A DNA stretch of 21,559 bases from a virus: the IMG/VR virus record IMGVR_UViG_3300010401_000085, positions 1-21,559 of that record. One strand, 5' to 3'. The notes beneath the pieces were generated by a model. It worked only from the letters and a program-made list of their open reading frames with translations. It made no database searches and had not been told where the DNA came from. How positions within the stretch are numbered: the stretch's first letter is position 1; each line of letters starts with the position of its first letter. The position numbers and the translations under genes were made by a program. This document shows positions 6,824 through 14,900 of the stretch, piece by piece.

Positions 6824-8413
6824 ATGAATGTACCAGGAATGCCAGATTGGCAAAATACTCCTACTCCTAATTGTAATTTTCCAGTGTTCACATGGTTTCC
6901 TTGTGGTTGTGCTCCATTTATAATAAATAGCACAAATGTTATATATACAGGAGACAATCTTCCTAACTCATTAATAAATACTAATGATAATCTAACTCTA
7001 GCTCTATCTAAAATAGATGTTTCTTTATCTTCTATAGTTAATAATGCAGTTCCAAGTACTAGAACTATTACAATTAATGGGTTAACTCAAGATTTATCAG
7101 CAGATAGAACTTGGAATACAATAACCCTTGCTAGCTTTTCAGCAGGTACTGGAATCTCTTATAATAATTTAACAGGAGTAATTACTAACTCTGCACCAGA
7201 TCAAACTGTTACACTTACACAAGGGTCTAATATTACTATTACTGGAACATATCCAAATTTTACTATATCATCAACTGGAGGTATAACTAATTCAGCAATA
7301 GTAAATGAGTTAATGAAGTCGGATGGGACAAATGCTGTTTCTTCTGGTTTATTTAGTACAACTCTAGGTAATTTGAATTTAGGTACTGGTATATCTGGGG
7401 CATCAAGGACAATTCAAGCTGATGGATCAGGTGCAGATGTATCATTGAGCATTTTAGGTAAAGGATTAGGAACTATTAGTTTATCAAGTAATGGTGTCAC
7501 CTATACTTTCAATAACACCACCTTCAATGTTGCAAGTTCTACAGGATCATTATCTAATTCTTCAGGAATATTTGTTATATCATCTGCCTCTGGTAATCCA
7601 GGTAAAGCAATAAAACTATTATCAGGCGATGGTGCTTCTTCTGGTCAACCTTCAGGGGTCGTAACTGTTAGTTCAGGAAATGGAGTGACCACAGGTAATT
7701 CTGGAGTATTGAATTTAAATACAGGAACAGGAGGTAATGCTACAGGGGATATAAATATCATCACTGGAAATGCAACAACTGCTTCAGGTAATATATTTTT
7801 ACAAACAGGAACAGGAACAACAAGAGGAAATATTTCACTTTTTAGTGGCACTGGTTCTTTTGGTTCTGGACAGCAAGTAACTTTTATTCATGATGCGGCT
7901 GTAAACCCAACTACTAATCCAACTGCTGGATTTATTTTTTATTCAGATGCAAGTAACTCATCACACCCTACGATTAGAATACCTGGAGGAAGCACATATG
8001 ATTTATTAGCTATAGGAAATCCAGCAGGAACAAATACTCAAATTCAATTCAATAACTCTGGTTCATTTGGAGCATCTTCTAACCTAACTTGGGATGGTAC
8101 ACACCTTACAGTTGGAGGAGTACTTGCTCTCTCCGTTAATGTAGGAATTTCAAAAATAGATGCTACAGGAGGTACAGGACGTTTAGATATTCAAACTGCT
8201 GGAAGTGGTTCATTTTGGTCAATACCAGGACTAGATATTTCTGGAGGAGATATAATAATTGGTGAAAATATTATAGCTAATAAAGTATTAACCTTACGAC
8301 TTAATGCAGCTAATGGAAATTACTTAAAAGCAACTGGTTTACCCACTTCATCAGCAGGATTACCAAGTGGAGCTTTTTGGCTCAATTCTAATGTTTTAAC
8401 AATTGTTCCTTAA
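6824..8413 (+). CDS. Fibre protein with beta-repeat shaft
   Basis: 529 residues, very rich in Gly, Ser, Thr and Asn. The N-terminal 65 residues contain a C-x-F/C-G-C cluster and VIYTGDNLPNSLI, matching the motif at the start of the preceding collar fibre. Then come fibre-type repeats (one is TITINGLTQDLSADRTWN), about six short tandem repeats of 13-18 residues at residues 260-349, and a conserved-looking end with LPTSSAGLPSGAFWLNSN. No enzyme motif is visible. The low-complexity strands suggest a trimeric beta-helix or triple-beta spiral shaft, typical of phage fibres that reach receptors or surface glycans. It is the last gene of the accessory block, followed by two hairpins and a new promoter. 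Confidence 0.85.
   Translation: MNVPGMPDWQNTPTPNCNFPVFTWFPCGCAPFIINSTNVIYTGDNLPNSLINTNDNLTLALSKIDVSLSSIVNNAVPSTRTITINGLTQDLSADRTWNTITLASFSAGTGISYNNLTGVITNSAPDQTVTLTQGSNITITGTYPNFTISSTGGITNSAIVNELMKSDGTNAVSSGLFSTTLGNLNLGTGISGASRTIQADGSGADVSLSILGKGLGTISLSSNGVTYTFNNTTFNVASSTGSLSNSSGIFVISSASGNPGKAIKLLSGDGASSGQPSGVVTVSSGNGVTTGNSGVLNLNTGTGGNATGDINIITGNATTASGNIFLQTGTGTTRGNISLFSGTGSFGSGQQVTFIHDAAVNPTTNPTAGFIFYSDASNSSHPTIRIPGGSTYDLLAIGNPAGTNTQIQFNNSGSFGASSNLTWDGTHLTVGGVLALSVNVGISKIDATGGTGRLDIQTAGSGSFWSIPGLDISGGDIIIGENIIANKVLTLRLNAANGNYLKATGLPTSSAGLPSGAFWLNSNVLTIVP
7601..7870 (+). repeat. Tandem short beta repeats in the fibre shaft
   Basis: About six imperfect units with the pattern small-hydrophobic-polar-hydrophobic, Ser/Thr-Gly, turn: GKAIKLLSGDG, GVVTVSSGNG, GVLNLNTGTG, DINIITGNA, NIFLQTGTG, NISLFSGTG, each followed by a 4-8 residue Gly/Ser/Thr spacer. 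Alternating inward residues indicate stacked strands. The repeats are visible at protein level, less so at DNA level, so they are old or under selection for shape. Confidence 0.75.
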
Positions 8414-8423
8414 TATTTCAAAA

Positions 8424-8451
8424 ACTCCATTGTTATTGGTTTCGATGGAGT
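8424..8451 (+). other. Inverted repeat immediately upstream of the fibre-block terminator
   Basis: ACTCCAT (8424-8430) pairs with ATGGAGT (8445-8451), a 7-bp stem with a 14-base loop, starting ten bases after the fibre stop codon. It directly abuts the terminator hairpin. It may strengthen termination or protect the transcript's 3' end. Confidence 0.6.
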
Positions 8452-8485
8452 CCCCTTTTGGTAGAAATATCAAAAGGGGTTTTTT
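8452..8485 (+). terminator. Strong rho-independent terminator ending the fibre block
   Basis: CCCCTTTTG (8452-8460) pairs perfectly with CAAAAGGGG (8471-8479), a 9-bp stem with a 10-base loop, followed by six T (8480-8485). Unlike the terminator at 4655, this one is followed by about 107 bases before the next gene and by a good promoter candidate. Confidence 0.9.
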
Positions 8486-8505
8486 ATTTCTAATCTTTTT
8501 AGTTA

Positions 8506-8537
8506 TTTGTCATAATTAAATTAGTTAAATAAGTTTG
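8506..8537 (+). promoter_or_regulatory. Candidate Bacteroides-type housekeeping promoter
   Basis: TTTG at 8506-8509, a 20-base spacer, then TAAGTTTG at 8530-8537. This fits the published Bacteroides primary-sigma consensus (TTTG near -33, 19-21 bases, TAnnTTTG near -7). It lies just past the strong terminator and 55 bases before the first ATG of the tail operon, leaving a leader of roughly 50 bases. It implies transcription of the tail and cargo genes by host RNA polymerase. Start site not verified. Confidence 0.65.
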
Positions 8538-8592
8538 TTAAATATAAATCTTCTTCCTATCTTTACTGCTGTTTTAACCAAAATATCACAAA

Positions 8593-9819
8593 ATGATTGA
8601 AAATCAAGGATTATTGTCAGAACTTCAGCAGCTCCTGACACAGAAGAGGTCAAAATCATATTATGCCTCAAAACTAGGAATTACAGAATCAGAAGTAGAT
8701 GAATTGTTAAAAGAACTAAGAAAAAAGGAAGTAGAAGTAGAGGAATCAAGTAAAAGAGTAAATGAAGACAAAGGTACATTAGAAAGCTCAATAGAGATTG
8801 ATTTTGAACCTAAAAATGTAGAAGATCTATATAAACTCCATAAAGTAGACAAAGAAAGATACAAAATAAGCTCATATTGGTCAAAGCTTAAATCAAATGG
8901 TAAATTCACATCTTCTATATTTGCCACCCTCAAAAAACCAGCAGACTACACTCCAGAAGACTTTGCTAAATTTCTTAGTAAATGGGAACCAGTTACGTTT
9001 ATTCCAGGAAGACGAACCTACAAACAAGTTACTAGTTATCCAGATATTGATAAGAAAGAATCAGTTGATATTGAACTAAACTTGGCTGATTTTCATTTAG
9101 CTAAGAAAACATTTCAAAGAGACTCTTTATCATCCAAAGAATTTGACTATTACAAAACTGTAGTTGATCTAGTCAGTAAAGTTAAGTCTAATTATGATAT
9201 TAACAAACTTGTATTCCCTATATCTAATGATTTCTTTCATACAGATAATATCCAGAATACTACTACAAATGGTACTCCTCAAGATGTAATCGTGTGGTAT
9301 GATGAGGAATACGAGAAAGGATTTGAAATATTAGCAAATACTATTAACTATCTAATCACTCAAGTTGGTGAAATAGAAGTAGTGTTAGTACAAGGGAATC
9401 ATGATAGAACTAAGGGGTTTTATGTAGCTCATGCATTAGAGGTATATTTTAAAGAATATAAAAAAGTTAAATTTCAAAGACATCATTCGACTACAAAAGC
9501 TGTAGTATTAGGAAATACCTTTATAGGATACCATCATGGTAATTCATGTAAAATTGATGAATTACCTTTATTATTTGCTACAGTACCTGAATTTTCAAGT
9601 GATTTTGGTAATGCTAAATATAGAGAAATTCATACGGGAGACAAACATCATTACATGGCAAAGGATATAAAAGGAGTTAGAATTCAACAACTACCATCCT
9701 TATCTGGAGATGATAGATGGCACATTGATAATAATTTTATTAATAGTGTTAGAGCAGGTATAGCTTTTGTATATGATCCTATTAAAGGAAAGGTAGCAGA
9801 GTTCGAATCTAGAGTATAA
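8593..9819 (+). CDS. HTH-metallophosphoesterase in the tail operon
   Basis: 408 residues. Residues 6-45 look like a helix-turn-helix (YYASKLGITESEVDELLKEL), followed by a charged linker to about 70. The calcineurin-like phosphoesterase domain covers about 155-400: D166-F-H168 (motif I), N212-D213 (motif II, Gly of the usual GD replaced), G268-N269-H270-D271 (motif III), H314/H315 (motif IV) and G349-D350-K351-H352-H353 where GHxH is usual. Most metal ligands are present, so a two-metal nuclease or phosphatase is likely, perhaps Mre11/SbcD-like; the changes in motifs II and V leave activity open. A metallophosphoesterase at this point is characteristic of crAss-like phages. It is first in an operon of tail genes, which suggests a role in assembly, packaging or host DNA attack rather than replication. 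Arg codons are 13 AGR of 14. Confidence 0.88.
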   Translation: MIENQGLLSELQQLLTQKRSKSYYASKLGITESEVDELLKELRKKEVEVEESSKRVNEDKGTLESSIEIDFEPKNVEDLYKLHKVDKERYKISSYWSKLKSNGKFTSSIFATLKKPADYTPEDFAKFLSKWEPVTFIPGRRTYKQVTSYPDIDKKESVDIELNLADFHLAKKTFQRDSLSSKEFDYYKTVVDLVSKVKSNYDINKLVFPISNDFFHTDNIQNTTTNGTPQDVIVWYDEEYEKGFEILANTINYLITQVGEIEVVLVQGNHDRTKGFYVAHALEVYFKEYKKVKFQRHHSTTKAVVLGNTFIGYHHGNSCKIDELPLLFATVPEFSSDFGNAKYREIHTGDKHHYMAKDIKGVRIQQLPSLSGDDRWHIDNNFINSVRAGIAFVYDPIKGKVAEFESRV

Positions 9820-9824
9820 ATATT

Positions 9825-10547
9825 ATGACAGGAAGGAAATTAGTTTCAGATGTAAGAAGTACACACAAATTATTATCTATTGATAATACAATAACTGATC
9901 GTGTTATTTTATCAGAGATTAGAAATAATACTATTTTCCTGGTAAAGAGAGAGACTAATCTTAGGAAACTATGGGCTACAGATACTATTTTTGAAAGCCT
10001 TCCTTGTTTTCAAATGAAAGAGGTTCCTATTTCTGAATGTTGTGATTATGTTGATCCCTGTACTGTTAGTAGAAGTGTAAATAAGCTCCCAAGAATAGGA
10101 GAAGGAAATTATCAATATCTCATACAGGGAGTATGGAGTATTAATGCAATGGGAGGTAAGGGAAAGAGAATAAAAGAGATTACTATAAACCGTTATCTAA
10201 ATCTTCTTAAACTAAAAATAGTTAAAAATCAAGTGTATTATTGGATAGTAGATGATTATCTTTATACCAATAATCCTTTATTACAATCTATTAGAATGGC
10301 AGCATTCTTTGAAGAAGATGTTCCTAATGAAATATTATTCCCTGATTGTGATTGTGGGAAAGAATATTCATTAGATGAACTATGTAAAAATCCATTAGAT
10401 AGAGAATTTCCATGCCCTGGATATTTACAGAAACAAGTATTAGATTTAACATCTCAAAAACTTCTTAATACTTATTATAGACTTAAAAGTGATCAAACTC
10501 AAGAAGGAGTAGATGGTCAGGCTCCTAATACTCCTCCAACTAGTTAA
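9825..10547 (+). CDS. Conserved crAss-like tail-operon protein (putative ring or virion protein)
   Basis: 240 residues, five bases after the phosphoesterase. A mixed alpha/beta protein with a core around YLIQGVWSINAMGGKGKRIK and NRYLNLLKLKIVKNQVYYWI, the latter typical of an amphipathic helix-strand pair. Cys clusters occur near residue 70 (ECCDYVDPC) and near 185-205 (DCDCG, then FPCPGY), and the C-terminus is helical then Gly/Pro/Thr-rich and disordered. I recognise the pattern as part of the conserved crAss gene set but not a function. Position between the phosphoesterase and the IHF-like protein, upstream of adaptor and muzzle, makes a tail-barrel ring protein the best guess. The next gene starts two bases after the stop (TAATATG). 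Confidence 0.75.
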   Translation: MTGRKLVSDVRSTHKLLSIDNTITDRVILSEIRNNTIFLVKRETNLRKLWATDTIFESLPCFQMKEVPISECCDYVDPCTVSRSVNKLPRIGEGNYQYLIQGVWSINAMGGKGKRIKEITINRYLNLLKLKIVKNQVYYWIVDDYLYTNNPLLQSIRMAAFFEEDVPNEILFPDCDCGKEYSLDELCKNPLDREFPCPGYLQKQVLDLTSQKLLNTYYRLKSDQTQEGVDGQAPNTPPTS

Positions 10548-10548
10548 T

Positions 10549-11031
10549 ATGAGAGTAAAGGTTGATTGGTCAAGTGGTAGTAGAGATAATTATACAAGCT
10601 TTTGTAAGAAACATCCTACAATTAAAGTTAGTTATGACCAATGGAAAAGAATTATATATGACTTCAATGAATCTTTCAAAACTTATATATTAGAAACTGG
10701 TGAGAAAGCCAGAATACCTTCAGGATTTGGAGAGTTTTCAATAACTAAGAAGAAAAGGAAGAAAATGAAACTCGGTCCTGATGGCAAGGAAAGAATAAAT
10801 CTTCCTGTAGATTGGAAGAAAACTAAGGAAAAGGGTAAGTATATATATAATTTCAATTTCCATACAGAAGGATATTTCTTTGGATGGAAATGGTTTAAAA
10901 AGTCTACAAGGTTAAAGTTTGTAGATTTGTGGTGGTTTAAGCCATCGAGAGTAACATCTAGATTACTCTCTCACTATATAAAAATAGATCCTAAATATCA
11001 ACATCTTTATCACCAATGGGGTACTAAATAA
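10549..11031 (+). CDS. IHF/HU-like DNA-binding protein of the crAss tail operon
   Basis: 160 residues from the ATG at 10549, chosen over an in-frame ATG at 10513 because it directly follows the previous stop. Residues 28-70 read as an HU/IHF core: a helix (YDQWKRIIYDFNESFKTYIL), then IPSGFGEFSITKKKRK, matching the family's G-F-G-x-F turn and basic strand. After that the protein departs from HU/IHF: instead of the short beta arm there is an 85-residue extension rich in Lys, Trp and Phe (FFGWKWFKK, LWWFKPSR). An IHF-like protein at this point is known from crAss-like genomes. In a tail operon it may bind packaged DNA or act structurally as a portal-vertex protein; genome bending in packaging is another option. 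Role is inference. Confidence 0.82.
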   Translation: MRVKVDWSSGSRDNYTSFCKKHPTIKVSYDQWKRIIYDFNESFKTYILETGEKARIPSGFGEFSITKKKRKKMKLGPDGKERINLPVDWKKTKEKGKYIYNFNFHTEGYFFGWKWFKKSTRLKFVDLWWFKPSRVTSRLLSHYIKIDPKYQHLYHQWGTK

Positions 11032-11032
11032 C

Positions 11033-11971
11033 ATGAGCTATTATTACAAATATCAATTCGTAAGTCCTGAATCAGCTTATGCTACTGTAAAAGAAGAATT
11101 TAAAAGTTACTTTGATACAGGAGCTATAGATGATTTATTATTTCCCACCTATTTAAACAAAGCATTAGATAAACTTGGTAGAAGTTCTTATGCTATTGTA
11201 CCAGAAGTGTTAGAAATATGTAACTTTGAGGCAAGACTTCCTGATAACTTCTATGCTGTTAGAGAAGCTTGGTTATGTACATCAGTTAATGGTTTCCCTG
11301 TACAGACAGCTAATTCTTTCTATTCTCAGGCAGCCTCTTTAAATACAATCCAAGTATCTCCTGTTATATCTGGAGGAAAAGCTTGTACAAATGTAAATTG
11401 TAATACAGAAGGATGTGATGGAACACAATGTCTTCCTGAATTCATACAAGCCGTATATAAAACAAATAACCAAGTAAATCAAGTATTTCATAAACAATAT
11501 CTCCTAAGACCAGGAAATATATCTAGCCATAAACATTGTTCTTTAGATTGTGCTAATTTTGGAGCAAGTGCTCCTGACAGCTTTGATATTAGAGACAATA
11601 AATTTGTTACTAATTTCAGAAATGGTCATGTCTATCTTATTTTCTATTCTACAGATTATGATAATGAAGGAAATCAAATGATTCCTGACAATTATAGAGT
11701 TAGAGAATACATAGAAGCTTTCTTAAGATATAAAGTAATAGAAACTCTTACTAATCAAGTAAATGATGAAACTTTCAATCAACTTCAGCAAAAGTTAGGA
11801 TATTATAAATCTTTATATGATGAATCGTTTATAATGGCAAAGTTAGAAATACAAAAACAAACAGCTAACGAAAAAATTACTGCTATTAAAGGACAATTAA
11901 ATAGTTTTCGTAAATATGAACTTCCAACAAGAGTATATAGAGGAAGGTGGAGAAGAAACGGTACTGTGTAA
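11033..11971 (+). CDS. Tail adaptor (tail tubular, P22 gp4 / T7 gp11-like)
   Basis: 312 residues. The family pattern is visible: an N-terminal helical part with LFPTYLNKALDKLGRSSYAI; a strand and loop EARLPDNFYAVREAWLC; and near residues 199-235 the typical HVYLIFYSTDYDNEGNQMIP followed by a helix (REYIEAFLRYKVIE). This resembles the 'D-x-E-G-x-x-x-I-P-D' loop and helix of gp4/gp11-like ring proteins that sit below the portal. A Cys-rich insert lies at 118-133 and another Cys pair at 169-173. A long helix (about 245-295) precedes a basic tail. The start lies two bases after the IHF gene, and its stop overlaps the muzzle start (TAATG). By gene order it would be the ring that contacts the muzzle. 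Confidence 0.8.
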   Translation: MSYYYKYQFVSPESAYATVKEEFKSYFDTGAIDDLLFPTYLNKALDKLGRSSYAIVPEVLEICNFEARLPDNFYAVREAWLCTSVNGFPVQTANSFYSQAASLNTIQVSPVISGGKACTNVNCNTEGCDGTQCLPEFIQAVYKTNNQVNQVFHKQYLLRPGNISSHKHCSLDCANFGASAPDSFDIRDNKFVTNFRNGHVYLIFYSTDYDNEGNQMIPDNYRVREYIEAFLRYKVIETLTNQVNDETFNQLQQKLGYYKSLYDESFIMAKLEIQKQTANEKITAIKGQLNSFRKYELPTRVYRGRWRRNGTV

Positions 11972-14900
11972 TGGCTGATCAACAAGAATCAAATATAAGA
12001 CAAGAAAGTACTGCTTTAAGAGCTGGTATGAATATGGATCTTTCGGTAAATCAAATACCTAAAGGACAGACTACTTATGCTTTAAATGGAGCAGTTGAAA
12101 ATTTTGATGCTAATGGTGTTTCTTATCAAAATGAACAGGGAAATGAACTTTGTTTGCAATTTCCCGAAAACTTCAAAAATATAGGAAATCACTTTATTCA
12201 GGAACAAAATAAACATATTTATTTCCTAGTAAATCCTGATACAGGAGATAGTCAAATCGGCCACATGGATAATAATGATTGTATATATAGAGTTTATATT
12301 AATTCTCCTTGCTTAAATTTCAATATTCACCACCCCATCCAAAAAATAGTACATAAGATAACCAACTGTACCACCGAAATCTATTGGACAGATGGGTTTA
12401 ATTCTAGAAGATTCTTAGATTTAAATAATATTCCTTATAGAACATCGATTGGGGACACTATATGTAATGTACATACTTTTACAGATATTGATTGCAACAA
12501 ACTGAAAATACAACCAAATTTTAGTATTCCCGAAATAAAAGTAACAGACGTTATTAATGGAGGAGATAACCCAGCTGGTACTTACCAATTTGCAATAGCT
12601 TATACTGATGTAGCAGGAGATCAATATACTTCTTATTATAGTGTTACAAATCCTACTCCTTTAGCTAATACTCAAATTGATACATTAAATTTTAATTATA
12701 ATGTAAATAAGTCAATTGTATTAAACATTGATAATATTGATGTAACTGGATATTTTCAATATTACAATGTTACAGTGATCAAAACCATTAATAATATCAC
12801 ATCAGTCGAACTTATAGGTACTTATTTTATAGACAATAAAACAAAGGAAATAGTTTATAGTGGACAAAATCAAACTCAAATAAAGCTAACAATAGATGAT
12901 ATATTTGAGAAATTCCCATATTATGATATTGCTCAAGATGTAACAACAGTACAGGATATATTAGTATGGGATCAACTTACTTCCATAGATAGAATTAATT
13001 ATCAACAAATATGGAGTAAAGTTAAGTTATATTGGGAAACATATAGAATTCCATCTACAGAAGATTATTCTAATGAATTAAATGCTACTAATTTAAGGGG
13101 TTATTTAAGGGATGAAGTCTATCCTTTTGAGGGATGTTTCTTATTAAATAATGGTAAACAAACAGATAGTTTCCATATACCAGGAAGGATTGCTCTTCCT
13201 CAGGATTTACAAGATATTTTTCCTACAAACAATGATTTTATAGGAATCCCAGATCCTGTAACAAGAACTCTTCCTACATGGAAAATATATAATACAGCTG
13301 ATATAATAGCTACAGATCCTTCATATACTGGAGATCCTTCTTATAAAGGACCTTACCAGTATGGAAATTTCTCATATTGGGAATCAATAGAAACATACCC
13401 TTGTAATACGGATGTATGGGGAGATTTAGCTGGACAACCCATAAGACATCATAAATTTCCTGATGTTTCAATAAGTCCTATATTTGAAACATCTACATAC
13501 ACCTTAGGGAATACAATATCTCCTATTATGGAGAATAGAGCAATATTTCCTATAGGAGTTAGACTTGATATTGATCAAATATCACAATTAATATCTTCTT
13601 CTAATTTAACAGATGATCAAAAATCATCAATTGTAGGATTTAAAATATTGAGAGGGAATAGAGATACAAATAAGTCAATTATAGGTAAGGGAATATTGAG
13701 AAATGTAGGAAAATATACTAGACAAGGCACAAGTTATTATTTCGCTAACTACCCTTATAACGATTTAAATACTGATCCTTTTCTTCTTGAAAAACCAAAT
13801 GCTTTAAATGCATTGTGTAATACATATTCATTTACAGTGGCAACTGGTGGAACGTACCAATATACAGATTGTTTTACAAACTCGACTTCAGTTGCCGAGG
13901 TAGTACAAGGACAAGCAGTACAAGTATGTTCTTTAACAGTTCCTGTAATGATTACAGCTACAATCACAGGATCTATCACTCAATTAAATTATGATACTTA
14001 TCAATTAACTGCAAATAATAACCCAACAATATTTACCTATACAGATATTTATAATATATTACAAGGTATATCTGTTTATAAAAATCTTCCACAGACAGTA
14101 AATGTTAAAACAAGCACTCATCCAAATGTAATATTCCCGTTTAGCGGAACATATGCACAAATAAATACATTTAAGAATTCATTATGTTATCCTAACAACT
14201 TATCAGCCTTTAATACAGATGATAGTAAATATAGATATGTATTTAATTCACCTGAAACTTCATTCGGACAACCCTTTTTAGGAAATGTTCTTAAATTAGA
14301 AAATGTCGTATTTGGAGCTGGAAAAGCTCATTTTGTAGAAGTTAAAAAAAATGCTTTATATAAATTATTAACAAAAGAAGCCCAGGAAGATGCACTGTTA
14401 TCAAGTGTAGAAATAGCCAGTATAACAAGCCCTTTCAATGCAACTGCAATGTTTACTGCATATCAAGCTTATTTGACTATATATATTAATGGTATTACTA
14501 GAAAGAACTATGGATGGAGTTATAATTCTATAGCAAGCTATAATTACTGGGCTAGTATAGATAATGGATTGGGAATAAAACAAAGAGAATTAGATATAAT
14601 TCAATATCTTATACCTGCTGTTCAAAGTGTAAACGAAAATAATAATATTGTAGTTAATAACTATCAAAGGGAATCATCTATTTATTTGAAAACAAATGAA
14701 GGAAAACCCCCCCTTCCATTTGATAGTCAAACTCCCTCTCTATTAATACCTGGAAATATAAGTGCTATAACTGATATTTCCAGATTTGTAAATTCTCAGA
14801 AAGACTGCTCAATTCCACAAAATCAGTTTGACATAAGTGTAGTTTCTTATTATGGATCAATAAAGAATAATATTCTAAATCAATGGGGACAAATGTATTC

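Noticed and set aside
5678-8413. Diversity-generating retroelement acting on the fibre genes
   Set aside because: No reverse transcriptase, template repeat or matching variable repeat is visible in the window; it could only exist elsewhere in the genome.
8661-8933. Minus-strand frame of 90 codons opposite the phosphoesterase gene
   Set aside because: Ser/Leu-rich antisense shadow of the charged helical N-terminus of a clear gene on the + strand; other minus-strand frames in the window look the same.
10513-10548. Earlier in-frame ATG for the IHF-like protein
   Set aside because: It lies inside the end of the 240-aa gene; the ATG at 10549, two bases after that stop, fits the packing of the other genes.
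11947-11970. Earlier in-frame ATG for the muzzle protein
   Set aside because: It lies within the adaptor gene; the TAATG overlap at 11969-11973 is the usual arrangement here, and MADQQES is a more normal N-terminus.
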